From: a bacterium
GTDB lineage: Bacteria > CLD3 > SB21
DNA: 39,303 nt
Assembly: GCA_016787925.1 (NCBI GenBank)
Contig: JAEUSK010000283.1
Location: 1 to 39,303 of the forward strand
Direction of reading: 5' to 3'
Shown: piece after piece, positions 27,581-36,208 of the stretch
Layout of the letters: every line of letters begins with the position of its first letter
Numbering within the stretch: position 1 is the first letter of the stretch
Translations under genes and position numbers: made by a program
The notes under the pieces: model-generated
What the model saw: only the letters and a program-made list of their open reading frames with translations
What the model was told of the DNA's origin: nothing
Databases searched by the model: none

Positions 27581-28207
27581 CTACAGTCTATTGAGAAGTT
27601 CTTTTTGATGGAGTTCCGACTTTTTCTTGTTTTGATCTTTTTCTCTTGTTATGATCAATTCTGCTTCTTTGAAAAAATCAGACTTCGCGGCTAAATAATA
27701 AATGATAAAATCGGACGAATCGTGTAAAAAAATTTTATTCCCTTGCTCATCCGTGATGCAGATATTTTTCAAATCAATTGATTTACTTAGATATTTTTTG
27801 GACAACGATTCGACAAGTTTTATTTTATCATTAGGAGTCAAATACGAGAACGTGTAAGTGAAAAGGAACATCTTGTTCTTAAAGAAATGCATTTCGCATT
27901 TAGTCTTATGGCCGCCCAGCAAAAACTTGTAAAATAAAATTTGATTTTTTAAAACGGTAATATTGGCCAGCCTGCAGTGGGGTTCGCCATATTTTTTGAG
28001 TACGTCTTCGCTGCTGCCGCCCAACTCCGGTTTGGCGGAAACGGCCGATTCAACCGAAGCCAATTTGTTGCCGGCGGACAACAAACTTACATACGACCGG
28101 ATGTTACCATATTTTGCCGACAATCGCTCATAATACCGGCTTCGCGAATAATAGTATTCAGTCTGCGAAGGCAGTGCCTTCTTCAGTTTACGTAGAATTC
28201 TTTTCAT
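27581..28207 (-). CDS. Uncharacterised 208-residue protein
   Basis: I do not recognise the family. The N-terminus is strongly basic (MKRILRKLKKALP), with no clean signal peptide or membrane segment. The central part (about 65-140) looks like alternating beta strands with aromatic residues (ILFYKFLLGGHKTKCEMHFF, MFLFTYTFSYL). The motif SSEDVLKKYGEPHCRL near residue 65 loosely recalls the EV-x3-YGxP turn of small SmpA-like proteins, but that is not enough for a call. The tail is Lys/Glu-rich and helical. It is a monocistron bounded on both sides by near-identical hairpins, with weak ribosome site and a candidate TTGACA promoter. Confidence 0.75.
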   Translation of the reverse strand: MKRILRKLKKALPSQTEYYYSRSRYYERLSAKYGNIRSYVSLLSAGNKLASVESAVSAKPELGGSSEDVLKKYGEPHCRLANITVLKNQILFYKFLLGGHKTKCEMHFFKNKMFLFTYTFSYLTPNDKIKLVESLSKKYLSKSIDLKNICITDEQGNKIFLHDSSDFIIYYLAAKSDFFKEAELIITREKDQNKKKSELHQKELLNRL

Positions 28208-28337
28208 GAGGCAATTCTAATCAGAGATTAATCGTCGATTGATGGCAGATAATTAAATCCGGGAATGCCGGTCTAATTTTCGATCGATAAAATCAAATGA
28301 ATTCGTGTGATCCTGTGGTAATGTGAACCGGTTTGTG

Positions 28338-28366
28338 AACTTAAAGACATTTCGATCTTTTGTCAA
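28338..28366 (-). promoter_or_regulatory. Candidate promoter of the 208-residue unknown gene, with adjacent TGTGAAC direct repeat
   Basis: On the minus strand a perfect TTGACA (28366-28361) is followed after 17 nt by TAAGTT (28343-28338), a poor -10. Two TGTGAAC copies, starting 12 nt apart at 28322 and 28334 on the plus strand, lie at and just downstream of the -10 and could bind a regulator. Confidence 0.35.
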
Positions 28367-28427
28367 GAAAAAATAAATCCGGCATAAATTGTCTGCCGGG
28401 ATATCTCAAACAAGAAAATAAATAAAA

Positions 28428-28454
28428 ACACCGATAAGGGCGTCTCATCGGTGT
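28428..28454 (-). terminator. Rho-independent terminator after the P5C dehydrogenase gene
   Basis: Arms ACACCGAT (28428-28435) and ATCGGTGT (28447-28454) with an 11-nt loop; on the minus strand the stem is followed by TTTTATTTATTTT. It lies 26 nt after the stop at 28481. Its arms match those of the terminator at 27525-27560. Confidence 0.75.
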
Positions 28455-28480
28455 CTTATTTAGAAAAAATATTGGAAAGA

Positions 28481-30046
28481 TTATTTGACCTTTTCACTCC
28501 AGACTTTGGCTTGCGTGAATAGCATCAGGTAATCCCGACCGCCGGCTTTTGAGTCCGTGCCGCTCATATTGAAACCGCCGAAAGGATGCGCGCCGACCAT
28601 AGCGCCGGTGCATTTACGGTTTAAATAGAGGTTGCCGACATGGAATTCCGCTTTCGCACGTTCGATCTTATTTTTGTTTTTGGAATAAACTGCGCCGGTC
28701 AACCCGTATTCGGTATTATTTGCAATTTCCAAAGCTTCATCATAATTCTTTGCCTTGATCACAGCCAGCACCGGACCGAAAATCTCTTCCTGGGAAATCG
28801 TGTCTTTTGGTTTCACGTTATCCACGATGGTCGGCGTGAGGAAACTTCCCACGGTGTCGTCTTTAGTTCCGCCGAAAACGATCTCTCCGCCTTCCTGTTT
28901 CGCTTTGTCAATGTACCACATCATGCTTCCAAGCGCTTTGTCATTGATCACCGGGCCCATATAGTTTTTAGGATCAACAGGATTTCCAACCGTCAGTGTT
29001 TTCGCTTTATCAAGCAGCTTACTCATGAATTTCTGATGCACGCTCTCAACCACGATGGCGCGCGAGCAGGCGGAACATTTCTGTCCCTGGAATCCGAATG
29101 CGGAGTAGAGGACGCCTTCAGCCGCTTTATCAAGATCGGCTTCATTGTCTACGATAATAGAATCCTTTCCTCCCATTTCTGCCACCACGCGTTTGATCCA
29201 GAGCTGGCCGGTCTGCGTTTCAGCTGCGGCTTTGTTAATATGCAAGCCGACAGACTTTGAGCCGGTGAACGCAATGAAACGCGTTAAAGGATGCTTGGTC
29301 AGCGCATCGCCCATACCGGAACCCGGCCCGGGCACGAAGTTGAGAACGCCTTTCGGTAGACCAACTTCTTCCATCAATTCGAAGAACTTGATCGCTATAG
29401 AAGGCGAATCGCTGGAAGGTTTTAGTACAACGGTATTTCCCGCAACAATCGCGGCGGTGGTCATGCCAACAAGAATAGCCAGCGGGAAATTCCACGGCGG
29501 AATAACCGCGCCGACACCAAGCGGTATATAGAGTAAACGGTTTTTCTCGGCGGGAAGTTTTACCAACGGCTGATCGCCGGCGTAACGAAGCATTTCGCGT
29601 CCGTAAAATTCCATAAAGTCAATCGCTTCTGCCGTATCGGCATCCGCTTCGACCCAGCTCTTGCCAACTTCATATACCATCCATGCTGAAAATTCATGTT
29701 TACGTTTGCGCATGATCGCGGCGGCTTTGAAGAGATATTGCGCGCGTTTTTCGGGTGTAACTGTGCGCCATTTCAGAAATTTTTCATGCGCCAGTTCAAT
29801 CGCTTTATTCGCATATTCTTCATTAGCCTGATAGAACGTGCCGATCACTTGCTCGCGATTCGAAGGATTGAGCGAGCGTAAGGTCTGATTGGTGCGAATG
29901 CGGTCGCCGTCAATGATGACGAAATATTCTTTACCGAGTTCACTTTCAACTTTTTTTAATGCTTTTTCAAATGCCTTCTTGTTGGCAGATTTAGAAAAAT
30001 CCGTCAAGGGCTCATTTTTGAAAGCGCTTATTTTTTTTCCGGCCAT
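28481..30046 (-). CDS. pruA: L-glutamate gamma-semialdehyde (1-pyrroline-5-carboxylate) dehydrogenase
   Basis: Oxidises glutamate-5-semialdehyde to glutamate with NAD+, the last step of proline (and part of arginine) breakdown. A 521-residue stand-alone ALDH of the RocA/PruA type: PPWNFPLAILVGMTTAAI, IAFTGSKSVGLHI, general-base Glu290 in VVAEMGGKDSIIV, and nucleophile Cys324 in FGFQGQKCSACSRA. The C-terminal NRKCTGAMVGAHPFGGFNMS followed by GTDSKAGG is characteristic of P5C dehydrogenases. GGAG lies a few bases before the ATG. No proline dehydrogenase is adjacent. It has its own promoter and terminator, so it is probably a single-gene unit. Confidence 0.94.
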   Translation of the reverse strand: MAGKKISAFKNEPLTDFSKSANKKAFEKALKKVESELGKEYFVIIDGDRIRTNQTLRSLNPSNREQVIGTFYQANEEYANKAIELAHEKFLKWRTVTPEKRAQYLFKAAAIMRKRKHEFSAWMVYEVGKSWVEADADTAEAIDFMEFYGREMLRYAGDQPLVKLPAEKNRLLYIPLGVGAVIPPWNFPLAILVGMTTAAIVAGNTVVLKPSSDSPSIAIKFFELMEEVGLPKGVLNFVPGPGSGMGDALTKHPLTRFIAFTGSKSVGLHINKAAAETQTGQLWIKRVVAEMGGKDSIIVDNEADLDKAAEGVLYSAFGFQGQKCSACSRAIVVESVHQKFMSKLLDKAKTLTVGNPVDPKNYMGPVINDKALGSMMWYIDKAKQEGGEIVFGGTKDDTVGSFLTPTIVDNVKPKDTISQEEIFGPVLAVIKAKNYDEALEIANNTEYGLTGAVYSKNKNKIERAKAEFHVGNLYLNRKCTGAMVGAHPFGGFNMSGTDSKAGGRDYLMLFTQAKVWSEKVK

Positions 30047-30098
30047 GGTCAGCTCCTATATTTTTTTTGTGTTCATAGTGTCGATTCAAACGTTGCAG

Positions 30099-30127
30099 AA
30101 TATAACGATATTCCAAATTTGATTCAA
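30099..30127 (-). promoter_or_regulatory. Candidate promoter of the P5C dehydrogenase gene
   Basis: On the minus strand TTGAAT (30127-30122), 17 nt, TATATT (30104-30099): the same two hexamers and spacing as at hutU. Transcription would start about 45 nt before the ATG. Confidence 0.5.
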
Positions 30128-30242
30128 GCAAATAACGACTGCAAATTGTAATATTATTCTCAAAAAAGGCTGTTTGGGATCAGTGGGTCGCTATCGGCAG
30201 TCGGTTGGTGATTATTGTTTATTATGGATTTAATCCGGAAAT

Positions 30243-30262
30243 AGAGCTGCAATTTTAGCTCT
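30243..30262 (-). terminator. Weak hairpin after the four-helix membrane protein gene
   Basis: AGAGCT (30243-30248) pairs with AGCTCT (30257-30262) about 50 nt past the stop at 30309. The tail on the minus strand is only ATTTCC, so termination is uncertain. Confidence 0.3.
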
Positions 30263-30308
30263 CTTTACAAAATCACCGAGTTGAAAGTAAACGGTCTGTC
30301 GCAGCCAT

Positions 30309-30902
30309 TCACAACGGCGTTCCCGCAATTCTTGAATTAAAGATTTCTTCGATATGTTCCTTATTCGGAAACGTAAGAATCACAAAACCGATGAGGATCA
30401 GTGAGGTGATCGCATTCAACCAAATCGACGGCGTCTCCTGTATGGTGCCGTTGAATGTGCCGATTAAACAAATGACCAAACCAAAAAGCGCAGGCGCTTC
30501 CAGCATGGCGAGGCGCACGATAATAGCAGATCGGATGATGGCCAATATTTTTTCAGCCGGACTGTCAATAACGCGGCCCTGTCCGTCTTTCATTACTTTA
30601 GTTACGCCGTTCCGGAGCACGGAGGAACTGAGTAAAAGATTGAACACAACGCGCGCTACAGTGTAAACGCCGGCCGCAATCATAATGTGCGCAAGGGTCA
30701 GTAAATTAATCAGATCGTAATCGTCATTCGCGATGCGAGCGTCAACAGACATCGTTTGTGATGAATAAACAAATAGAACGACGCCCATGAACATCACCAC
30801 GCCGAGGCCGATCGCGCCCTGAATAATCTGAATAACACGGACATTCTGCGGCGTAAGTGCCGTTTGGAATTCGGATAGGGTAACTTCGGATAATGAGTTC
30901 AT
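30309..30902 (-). CDS. Uncharacterised four-helix membrane protein
   Basis: A 197-residue protein from ATG 30902, which has AGGAG 8 nt upstream; the frame to 30938 is longer but without a ribosome site. Four hydrophobic segments are visible: about 22-46 (IQGAIGLGVVMFMGVVLFVY), 68-95 (AHIMIAAGVYTVARVVFNLL), 124-150 (MLEAPALFGLVICLIGTF) and 160-180 (NAITSLILIGFVILTFP). Short polar termini face the cytoplasm if the N-terminus is inside. I do not recognise a family or catalytic residues. It follows the nifJ/DHODH-like pair on the same strand after a 100-nt gap holding a 20-bp palindrome. Confidence 0.75.
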   Translation of the reverse strand: MNSLSEVTLSEFQTALTPQNVRVIQIIQGAIGLGVVMFMGVVLFVYSSQTMSVDARIANDDYDLINLLTLAHIMIAAGVYTVARVVFNLLLSSSVLRNGVTKVMKDGQGRVIDSPAEKILAIIRSAIIVRLAMLEAPALFGLVICLIGTFNGTIQETPSIWLNAITSLILIGFVILTFPNKEHIEEIFNSRIAGTPL

Positions 30903-30962
30903 TTTCGTTTCTCCTGTTTGAATTGAGACGGCGTGCACATTGAGATTGACAAACAGAGATGG

Positions 30963-30982
30963 AAAAAATAGTACTATTTTTT
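30963..30982. promoter_or_regulatory. Perfect 20-bp palindrome, possible operator
   Basis: AAAAAATAGTACTATTTTTT reads the same on both strands. It lies 61 nt before the membrane-protein ATG and 20 nt after the DHODH-like stop. On the minus strand a TTGAAT (30996-30991) precedes its TAGTAC by 17 nt, so it could overlap a promoter; alternatively it is a weak terminator. Confidence 0.4.
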
Positions 30983-31002
30983 TCGTATGATTTATTCAAA
31001 TC

Positions 31003-32016
31003 CTAATTATGATACAGCAGATCGTCCGTCAACGTATACGTGCTGAGCGCTTTCATGTAATTAGCGCGCTCGAATGCGGCCGGATCGGCAACCGATTTCT
31101 GGCTCATACTGCCGAGCATTTGTTCGACGGACACGTATTCATGTTCCTTCATCCAGGTTTCCATGCCGCGTAGAATTTCAGTTATACGCCCGATCCCGTT
31201 TTGTAACAAGGCCGAACAAACCATCGTTACATGGGCACCGGCCATCAGCATTTTAAGGGCATCTTCATGCGTATGAATGCCGCCGGTCGCGGCGAGGCTC
31301 GCTTTGATGCGGCCGTGAAGTATGGCAACCCACCGCAATGGAAGACGCATGGACTGCGGCGTGCTCAGCATAACGTTTGGAACCACTTCCAGTTTTTCAA
31401 GATCGATGTCCGGTTGATAAAACCGGTTGAACAAAACCAGCGCGTCAACACCCAATTTGTCGAATCGCTTCGCCATATGGGCCAGTGATGTGAAGTAAGG
31501 GCTCAGTTTTACGGCAACAGGAATTTTCAGGTTTTTAATCGATCGGGCGGTCTCTAGATACCGTTGTTCCAGTTGTTCGCTCGTTTCCGTAACATCGGCC
31601 GCAACGTAATACATGTTAAGTTCGATGCCGTCAACGCCCGTCTCCTGAATTTGTTTCGCGTATTGGAGCCAACCGTTATTCGACGAGCCATTGAGGCTTG
31701 CGATGATAGGGATATTCACCGCTTCGCGCGCTTTCCGGATATGTTCAAGATATTCCTCAGGCCCTTGATTGTATTTTTGCAGATCGACAAAATAAGAAAG
31801 GGCTTCCGAGAAACTTTCCGTGCCGTGCGTCATGTGATAATAAAGCTCCATCGCTTCGTGCGTGATCTGTTCCTCGAAAAGCGAGTACATCACGATCGCG
31901 GATGCGCCGGCATCTTCCATACGACGGATATTCGCAATATCCTTGGACAACGGAGAAGCCGAGGGAACGATCGGGTTTTTTAACTTCATTCCCATGTACG
32001 ACGTAGATAAGTCCAT
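31003..32016 (-). CDS. Dihydroorotate dehydrogenase-like FMN protein (function unknown)
   Basis: A 337-residue TIM-barrel protein of the DHODH superfamily, similar to the DHODH-like proteins that I recall beside nifJ in several phyla. The N-terminus (MDLSTSYMGMKLKNPIVPSA) and phosphate-binding segments AATGGIHTHEDALKMLMAGA and TMVCSALLQNGIG support FMN binding. The usual catalytic loop N-x-S-[C/S]-P is replaced by ELNMYYVAADVTE (residues 132-144), so neither base residue of class 1 or 2 DHODH is present. No Fe-S motif is seen. It is probably not the pyrimidine-biosynthesis enzyme and may act with the upstream pyruvate:ferredoxin oxidoreductase (inference). Confidence 0.85.
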   Translation of the reverse strand: MDLSTSYMGMKLKNPIVPSASPLSKDIANIRRMEDAGASAIVMYSLFEEQITHEAMELYYHMTHGTESFSEALSYFVDLQKYNQGPEEYLEHIRKAREAVNIPIIASLNGSSNNGWLQYAKQIQETGVDGIELNMYYVAADVTETSEQLEQRYLETARSIKNLKIPVAVKLSPYFTSLAHMAKRFDKLGVDALVLFNRFYQPDIDLEKLEVVPNVMLSTPQSMRLPLRWVAILHGRIKASLAATGGIHTHEDALKMLMAGAHVTMVCSALLQNGIGRITEILRGMETWMKEHEYVSVEQMLGSMSQKSVADPAAFERANYMKALSTYTLTDDLLYHN

Positions 32017-32128
32017 AAAGGTACCTTTCTAAATTTATTAGATTAACATTTATTCAGTCAAAAAATTTCAGTCATAATCCATGCGATTCTGACTTTAAAA
32101 TCAATATTAAAGCCGTCGAATGACCCTG

Positions 32129-35100
32129 TTAATGATCCGAGATGTCTTTCCCGTTTTCGCCGTAATGGAGCGTCGCCATCTGTTCATAAAAATTCCAGCG
32201 CTTATTAATATCATCCTGCGCCTGTTTGGCCAGAGTTTTCGCCATTTCCGGATCGCTCATGGTCAGCATCTTATAACGTGTTTCGTTGTATGCATAATCC
32301 TTGAATGAAATACTCGGCGCTTTGGAATCCAGAACCAGCGGGTTCTTTCCTTCCATTGCCAGATTCGGATTATATCGATACAGCGGCCAATGTCCGCTGT
32401 CCGTAGCGGCTTTTTGCTGGTGCAGGCCGAGTCCCATATTAATGCCGTGCGCGATACAGTGGCTGTAGGCGATGATCACCGACGGGCCGTCGTACGCTTC
32501 TGACTCGAGAAATGCTTTGACAGTTTGCGTATCGTTGGCGCCCATGGCAATTTGCGCGACGTACACATGTCCGGCGCTGATCGCCATGAGTCCGAGGTCT
32601 TTTTTCGACACGCGTTTTCCTGCCGCGGCGAATTTAGCCACGGCGGCGCGGTTGGTCGATTTGGACATCTGTCCGCCGGTATTGGAATAGACTTCCGTAT
32701 CGAGTACCAGAATATTTACGTTACGTCCCGAGGCGAGTACGTGATCAAGTCCGCCGTAACCGATATCATAAGCCCATCCGTCGCCGCCGACGATCCAGAC
32801 GCATTTCTTCACCAGAATGTCGGCAATAGTCAAAAGCGTTTTTCCCTCGGTTGATTTGATCGACGCTAATTTTTTCTTCAAGGCTTCCACGCGTTCACGC
32901 TGATCGTGAATATCCGATTCGTCAACTTGTTTTGCCGTTAGAATGGACTGCGCGAGATCGTCGCCAACTTGCGAAGCCAGTTTTTGCAGAAGTTCACGTG
33001 CATATTCGTTTTGTTTGTCCATCGTGAGCCGCATGCCGAGGCCGAACTCCGCGTTATCTTCAAAAAGTGAATTAGACCATGCCGGGCCGCGTCCTTCTTT
33101 ATTTTTTGCCCACGGCGTAGTCGGGAGATTGCCTCCGTAGATCGAGGAACAGCCCGTTGCGTTGGCGATAACGGTGCGGTCGCCGAAAAGCTGGCTCAGC
33201 AGTTTCAGATACGGCGTTTCGCCGCAGCCGGAGCAGGCGCCGGAGAATTCAAATAACGGCTGAAGAAATTGCGACCCTTTGACCGAGCCGGTTTGAACAT
33301 TGCGCCGGTCGATCTCGGGCAGATTGAGGAAGAAATCCCAATTCGTGCGTTCATTATCGCGTAATGGCGGCTGTGGAACCATGTTGATCGCCTTGAGTCG
33401 TGTTTCACTTTTGTTTTTCGCAGGGCAAACATCAACGCAGATGCCGCAGCCGGTGCAGTCTTCAGGCGCAACCTGGATCGAATACATCATACCGGGATAT
33501 TCTTTGCCTTTATACGGCGTTGATTTGAACGTCGCGGGTTTGGACGAAAGCTCTTTTTCGTCATAGACTTTGATGCGGATCGTGGCGTGCGGGCAAACCA
33601 GCGCGCATTTGTTGCATTGGATACACACTTTGGGATCCCATGCCGGAATTTCCAGCGCGATATTTCTTTTTTCCCACTGGGCCGTGTCGCTTGGGAACGT
33701 GCCGTCAACAGGCATCGCGCTGACAGGCAGATCATCGCCGAGGCCTGCAATGATTTTAGACGTAACATTCTGAACAAAATCCGGAGCCTTCGAGGAAACG
33801 ACCGGCGGCAATTCGATTTTGCTCGTTACCGATTTAGGAACTTCCACCTGATGTAAATGGACCAAGGTCTGATCAACGGCGTTGAAATTGATCCGCACAA
33901 TTTCTTCGCCTTTCTTGCCGTACGTTTTTTCAATGGAGGCTTTAATCGCTTCGATGGCCTTGTCGCGCGGCAGAATTCCGGAAATGGCGAAGAAACAGGT
34001 TTGCATGATCGTGTTAAATCGTCCGCCCATGCCGGTGTCTTTGGCCACAGTGTAGCCGTCGATCACATAGAAATTTAATTTTTTGTCAATGATCTGTTTC
34101 TGAACCGTGCGCGGCAATGTATTCCAAACTTCATCTTTTCCGTACGGACTGTTGAGCAGGAATGTGCCGCCGTCCACTATGGTTTTCAGCATGTCATATT
34201 TTTCAAGGAACGTGTATTGGTGGCAGGCAACAAAGTTGGAGGAATTAACCAGATACGACGACTGGATCTGTTTCGGCCCGAAACGCAAATGGGAAATGGT
34301 AACCGAACCGGATTTTTTGGAATCGTACACGAAATAACCTTGCGCGTAATTATCCGTATCTTCACCGATGATCTTGATGGAATTTTTGTTCGCGCCAACC
34401 GTGCCGTCCGCACCGAGCCCGTAGAACAGCGCGCGCACCACATCTTTGCCTTCCGTGGTCAATGACGGATCGTAGCTCAGGCTTGTGTGGCTCACGTCGT
34501 CGTTAATGCCGATGGTGAAATGATTTTTCGGCTGCGGCTTGGCCAATTCGTCAAAAATACCTTTGACCATCGCGGAAGTAAATTCTTTCGATGATAGTCC
34601 GTAGCGGCCGCCGACGACTCTCGGGAATGCAAAAGGTAATTTGCCTTCGCCCATCGATTCGGTGAGCGCCGTCAGCACATCCTGATACAAAGGTTCGCCC
34701 GCACTGCCGGGTTCTTTTGTGCGGTCGAGCACAGAAATTTTCTTTACTGTTTTTGGTAACGCATCGATGAATTTATCGATCGCAAACGGGCGGTAGAGAT
34801 GAACTTTCAGCACGCCGACTTTTTCACCTTTGTTCATCATGTAGTCAACGGTTTCCTGCGCGGTGGTTGCTCCGGAGCCCATGATGATAATGACGCGTTC
34901 CGCATCGGGCGCGCCGTGATAATCGAATAAGTGATATTGCCGTCCGACGATCTTGGCAAATTTATCCATGGTTTTCTGAATGATGTCGGGGCACTTTGCG
35001 TAATACGGATTAACTGATTCGCGTCCCTGGAAAAATACGTCCGGGTTCTGCGCAGAACCGCGCATGAATGGACGGTCCGGTGAAAGAGCGCGCATGCGGT

Positions 35101-35707
35101 GCGCGCGGATGAGTTCCTCATCCATCATCGCGCGAAGATCTTCCTCGGAAAGTTGTTCCACTTTCATCACTTCGTGCGATGTGCGGAATCCGTCAAAAAA
35201 ATGGATCAGCGGTAAACGCGCTTCCAGTGTCGCGGCATGAGCAATAAGAGCGAAGTCCATAACTTCCTGAACCGAGTTAGAAACGAGTTGTCCGAATCCC
35301 GTAGCGCGAACCGCCATCACGTCCGAGTGGTCGCCGAAAATGGACAACGCCTGCGACGCCACCGACCGCGCGGCAACGTGAAATACTGTGGAAGTAAGTT
35401 CACCCGCAATTTTATACATATTTGGAATCATCAGCAGTAAACCCTGCGATGATGTGAATGTCGTTGTCAATGCGCCTGTTTGTAATGCGCCGTGAACCGC
35501 GCCCGCCGCGCCGCCTTCACTCTGCATTTCCATCACGGAAGGAACCGTTCCCCAAATATTTTTTTGTCCGTGCGCCGACCATTCGTCCGACCATTCGCCC
35601 ATAGCCGAGGACGGTGTGATGGGATAAATAGCGATAACTTCGTTTAATTTATGAGCAACATACGCCGCCGCCTCATTACCATCCAAAGTGACCATAGTTC
35701 GTTTCAT
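32129..35707 (-). CDS. nifJ: Pyruvate:ferredoxin (flavodoxin) oxidoreductase
   Basis: Homodimeric-type PFOR of 1192 residues, all domains fused, which oxidises pyruvate with CoA to acetyl-CoA, CO2 and reduced ferredoxin. In order: the pyrimidine-binding TPP domain (YPITPSSAMGEWSDEW near 28-43), domain II, the gamma domain (GSGATTAQETVDYM), two ferredoxin-type [4Fe-4S] clusters (CIQCNKCALVCP near 695, CTGCGICVDVCP near 750), and the TPP/proximal cluster domain (CSGCGETPYLK near 826, ATGCSSIYGGN, GDGWAYDIGYGG near 974). Length and motifs are complete. AGGAA precedes the ATG. It signals an anaerobic or microaerobic capability and is followed by the DHODH-like gene. Confidence 0.97.
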   Translation of the reverse strand: MKRTMVTLDGNEAAAYVAHKLNEVIAIYPITPSSAMGEWSDEWSAHGQKNIWGTVPSVMEMQSEGGAAGAVHGALQTGALTTTFTSSQGLLLMIPNMYKIAGELTSTVFHVAARSVASQALSIFGDHSDVMAVRATGFGQLVSNSVQEVMDFALIAHAATLEARLPLIHFFDGFRTSHEVMKVEQLSEEDLRAMMDEELIRAHRMRALSPDRPFMRGSAQNPDVFFQGRESVNPYYAKCPDIIQKTMDKFAKIVGRQYHLFDYHGAPDAERVIIIMGSGATTAQETVDYMMNKGEKVGVLKVHLYRPFAIDKFIDALPKTVKKISVLDRTKEPGSAGEPLYQDVLTALTESMGEGKLPFAFPRVVGGRYGLSSKEFTSAMVKGIFDELAKPQPKNHFTIGINDDVSHTSLSYDPSLTTEGKDVVRALFYGLGADGTVGANKNSIKIIGEDTDNYAQGYFVYDSKKSGSVTISHLRFGPKQIQSSYLVNSSNFVACHQYTFLEKYDMLKTIVDGGTFLLNSPYGKDEVWNTLPRTVQKQIIDKKLNFYVIDGYTVAKDTGMGGRFNTIMQTCFFAISGILPRDKAIEAIKASIEKTYGKKGEEIVRINFNAVDQTLVHLHQVEVPKSVTSKIELPPVVSSKAPDFVQNVTSKIIAGLGDDLPVSAMPVDGTFPSDTAQWEKRNIALEIPAWDPKVCIQCNKCALVCPHATIRIKVYDEKELSSKPATFKSTPYKGKEYPGMMYSIQVAPEDCTGCGICVDVCPAKNKSETRLKAINMVPQPPLRDNERTNWDFFLNLPEIDRRNVQTGSVKGSQFLQPLFEFSGACSGCGETPYLKLLSQLFGDRTVIANATGCSSIYGGNLPTTPWAKNKEGRGPAWSNSLFEDNAEFGLGMRLTMDKQNEYARELLQKLASQVGDDLAQSILTAKQVDESDIHDQRERVEALKKKLASIKSTEGKTLLTIADILVKKCVWIVGGDGWAYDIGYGGLDHVLASGRNVNILVLDTEVYSNTGGQMSKSTNRAAVAKFAAAGKRVSKKDLGLMAISAGHVYVAQIAMGANDTQTVKAFLESEAYDGPSVIIAYSHCIAHGINMGLGLHQQKAATDSGHWPLYRYNPNLAMEGKNPLVLDSKAPSISFKDYAYNETRYKMLTMSDPEMAKTLAKQAQDDINKRWNFYEQMATLHYGENGKDISDH

Positions 35708-35748
35708 GGAATTTCCTATTAATTTATTGAATTTATTATATTTAAAAT

Positions 35749-35777
35749 ATTATCATATCTTTGATTAGTTGAGTTAA
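35749..35777 (-). promoter_or_regulatory. Candidate nifJ promoter
   Basis: On the minus strand TTAACT (35777-35772), 17 nt, GATAAT (35754-35749), in a very AT-rich stretch about 42 nt before the nifJ ATG. Confidence 0.4.
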
Positions 35778-35865
35778 AGATAAGGAATTCATATCCCCGC
35801 AACAATGACCGATGTCATGTTTTTAACTGATTTATGTCGGAAACAGGAAATTAGGTGAAATGGGG

Positions 35866-35899
35866 AAAATCGGTGGATCTAAGGGATTGTCCCGATTTT
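35866..35899. terminator. Hairpin between the toxin remnant and nifJ, possible terminator
   Basis: AAAATCGG (35866-35873) pairs with CCGATTTT (35892-35899), with a small GGGA/TCCC helix inside the loop. It lies about 44 nt after the toxin stop on the minus strand. Tail Ts are few on the minus strand (GATTTTCCCC). Confidence 0.35.
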
Positions 35900-35942
35900 T
35901 CGGTCTATTCTTGCTTGCAGGTATATTAGCGGAAATCCTTGG

Positions 35943-36208
35943 TTATGGAAAGTACCGATAAATTTCTTTTCGGTGCAAAACGCGCTCAAAAACGACTATG
36001 CTGTTTTCTAATTTGATGCCAACTCGATACGAACCGAAACGAATCTTGTAATATGTTGGATAGCCCTTCATTGCTTCGATCTTTCCTGTTTCAGTAATGG
36101 ATTTTGAAGATGGCATTGTTTCAAAAACAAATCTTTCGATTTCTTTTCTTGGTAAAGGCGGGATTTTAGATAGCTTTTAAGAAACTTCTTTTGATAGGCT
36201 ACGTTCAA
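35943..36208 (-). pseudogene. RelE/ParE-family toxin gene with a one-base frameshift
   Basis: Read from a TTG at 36208 that overlaps the antitoxin TGA, the frame encodes LNVAYQKKFLK and then leaves the family pattern, stopping after 46 codons. In the neighbouring frame the sequence continues with KLSKIPPLPRKEIERFVFE, GYPTYYKIRFGSYRVGIKLE and VLHRKEIYRYFP before TAA at 35943, which are classic RelE-like motifs. One extra A in the AAAA run (36175-36178, TTTT on the plus strand) would restore an 88-residue toxin; the present 266 nt is one short of a multiple of three. Either a genuine inactivating deletion or a homopolymer error. An intact toxin would be an mRNA-cleaving RelE relative. Confidence 0.8.

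Noticed and set aside
36175-36178. Programmed -1 frameshift in the toxin
   Set aside because: The A4 run (CTT AAA AGC) is not a good slippery heptamer in the zero frame and no stimulatory structure was evident; a missing base is simpler.
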